Source of the DNA: Streptomyces sp. AA1529
Lineage (GTDB): Bacteria; Actinomycetota; Actinomycetes; Streptomycetales; Streptomycetaceae
Length of the DNA: 41,184 nt
NCBI RefSeq assembly: GCF_000280905.1
Contig: NZ_ALAP01000047.1
Span: 1 to 41,184, forward strand
Direction: 5' to 3'
In this document: positions 36,001-39,000 of the stretch, one piece after another
Layout of the letters: each line of letters begins with the position of its first letter
Numbering within the stretch: position 1 is the first letter of the stretch
The notes under the pieces: model-generated
Database searches by the model: none
What the model was told of the DNA's origin: nothing
Seen by the model: the letters and a program-made list of their open reading frames with translations, nothing else
Made by a program: the position numbers and the translations under genes

Positions 36001-39000
36001 CCACCACGCTCGGCCTCACCGGCACGGCGAGGCGGGCACGGGACTTCTCCGGCCGGTCGACCGGCCCGGTGGACCTCAACACCCTCCGCACCGGCGGTCA
36101 GGAGTCGGACGCGCCGTGGCTGACCGAGGGCGTCGAGAGCCAGCGCCCTGACCCCTATCTGATCCGGGCCGAGCTGGATCCGGCCGACCAGGCCCACCTC
36201 GTGCTCGCCGCCGGGGGCCGCACCTGGCGGGTGACGCAGCGGGAGTTCGTCGAACTGCTCGCCGAGGACACGGTCCTGCAGAGCATCCGGGACGATCTCC
36301 CCGGGCGGTCCTCCCTGCGCGTCGACGTCGTGCTGGACATCCCGGAGCTGAACCGGCGAGCCCCCGAACTGGCGGGGCTCCTCGCCCAGCGGCTCGGCCG
36401 GCACGTGTGGGCGACCGGCCTGCCGACCTCGCTGCACGAGGGCGGCCGGGACGGCAGCTCGATACTCGGCGTGCCGGACCGGGGCGCCGCCTCCGGCACG
36501 TCCCCCGACGCCTGGACCGAGAGCGTGCCGCAGGACCCGGCCGAGCCGGTGGAGTCCCCGCGTTCCCTGCCGGACCCGGTGCCGCCGCACGCGCCGCTGC
36601 CCGGTGAGGAGAGCCCGGCCCGTCCCGCCGCCCCGGCAGCGGCGGGGGCACGTGCCCAGGAGCCGGGCCTGCGCCAGGCCACCGGCCTCGACCTCGCCGG
36701 CGGGGACGACGCGGGCAACGGGACCGACGCGGAAGCCGGATACGACTCGGACCGTGTGTCGGACAGGGACAGCGAGGTCAGCTCTGTCTTCGACTCCGTT
36801 TCCGACCCGTCCTCCGGCACGGACACGGAGAGCGAGCCGGACGCCGAGGCCGACGAGCAGGACGGAGCGGCCGGCGGCAGAAGCACTGAGCGGGCGCCTG
36901 GGGATGCTGCGTTCCCCGCGACCGTCCCGGTGGCTCCCGAGATGATGCCGGTGGGCACGGCCAGCGGCCCGGTCTTCACCGCGCCCGCCACCGCACCGGC
37001 AGCTCCCACCCCGGCGCCGTCCGCCGACCCGACCCCGCGGCTGCCGCGTTACCTGCCGACCCTGCGTTTCCGGACCGCTTCCGCCGATCTCCAGGCCGAT
37101 GAGCGCGAAGAGGTCGAGAACTACGCGCGGCAGACGGCGCGGGTCGGCTGGGCGCACTGGAAGCTGGGTGTGGCACCCTCGCCGATCGAGATCACCGGCT
37201 ACAGCAACGGACTGGGGGGTCTCAGCCGGAGGCCGCTCGCCAAGCGGCGCGCGGCGGCCGTCAAGGCCGCGTTCCTGTCCGTGCTGGAGGCGGAGCTGAC
37301 CGCCCTGCAGCAGAATCGCCCGCCGGGCCACGCTCCCCTGACCGCGGCGGACTTCCCCGTCCGGGCCGAGCCCAACACCTGGTACGGCGGCCCGGGCTCC
37401 GATGACGCCGGAGCGATGATCAGGCCCGAGAGCTTCGCGGGGACGAGCACGCTGACCGAACTGGCGGAACGGGAGCAGGCCAGGTTCGGTGGGGAGCGGC
37501 TGAGCGCGGACGAGCAGGCACGCCGGATCCTCCATCTGGCTCCGGACCGCCCTGTGGACGACGGGATCCGCGACGCGCTGTACGCGCTGGTGGGCCAGGC
37601 CCGGGCGGCAGGCCGGGCGAGGACCATGGGCGAGGTGGCGGTCTTCCACCTGAGCCGGCCCGGTGTGCTGGAGCGGCTGGGTGTCCTCGCCGACAACCGT
37701 CCGGATCATTTCGTCGAGGGCGGTCGCCGGACATTCGGTCTGAACGGCGCGGTCGCCGGGCCGGTGGAGAGGGCCGGTTCGTCGGTCGCCGTCCAGCGGC
37801 GGGACGCCGACGGACGCAACGTCGACGCCGCCTCTCTCCGGGCTGCCCCCTGGACGGGGCCCCAGCAGAGCTATGTGCTGGCGGCCGGCCGGTTGTCGGG
37901 CACGGTACGCATGCGCCACCCGGACGGGTCCTCTCGTGAGTGGAGCATCGAGGAGACCGTCGAGCATCTCGCACGGGACCTGGAGCACGAAGGTGTGGAC
38001 CCGCGCGCTCCGATCGTTCTTGCGCTGTCCTACGGAACCCGTCACAACCGGATGCTGATGCGGCTGCTCGCGCACCGCACCGGCCGCACGGTGTGGGCCC
38101 ACAGCGGCGAGGTGGAGCTGGACGCTGCCACGGGCGTCATCCAGGTGGTCCACCGTGCGGGGCAGCCCCAGGGCGACTGGATCTCCCTCGGGCCCGACAC
38201 ACCGCTGGACGAGGCCGCGCCGGATTGGTACTTGCAGGCCGACGAGCGGCCCGTCGTCGCCGACGGCCGCGAGATCGGTGTCACGACCTTCTCGTCGGGT
38301 GAACTGGCCGGCTCGAAGGAGGAGAACGTCCGCTCCCGGAGCCGCGGCACGGCGTTCTCGTACTACAACCCCGCGACGGGCACGTTCTCGGCCGAGTATG
38401 AGCTGCCGGTCCCGGACGGTGCCGCTCCGGAGGGCGCGGACCATCTGGCCGGACACGGCCTGCCCGGCCAGGTGTCGCTGGCGATGCTGGACGGCGGCTT
38501 CCGCAACGTGGGCGGGCGGGAGCTCGACGAGTGGCTTGGCCGTCTGGAGGGTCTGCTCAAGAGGGCATGGATCAGCCTCGACCGCTGCTGGTCGGGTGTC
38601 GCCCCGGACAGCAGCGGATCGAGCACGCGGGCGGGACGCTACGAAGGGACGAGCGCGGCCGTTCCGTTCGTCGCCGATCCGCTGCGGGATCTTTCCGTGG
38701 CACAGCGGGCGGCCAACAAGACGCAGAAGTTCGTGCGTTCGGCCGAGGGGATCTCCGGGTCGCAGGGCAGGCGGCAGCGTCTGCTGTTGACCGACGCCCG
38801 GGGACGGCGCCCCCGCTGGCGGATCGACCGCCCGGAGCCGGAGGCGAGCCGGGTCGAGTCCTGGGCCCGGATGCTCGGGCGGCTGGACGCCGGGGAGCCG
38901 GCGACGCCCGCGGTCCGCGAGGAGGTGCTGGTCCTGCTCCGCGCGCTGAAGTTCACCTTCGGCCGGGACGTGCAGGACGAGAAGGACTTCCTGGATCTGC

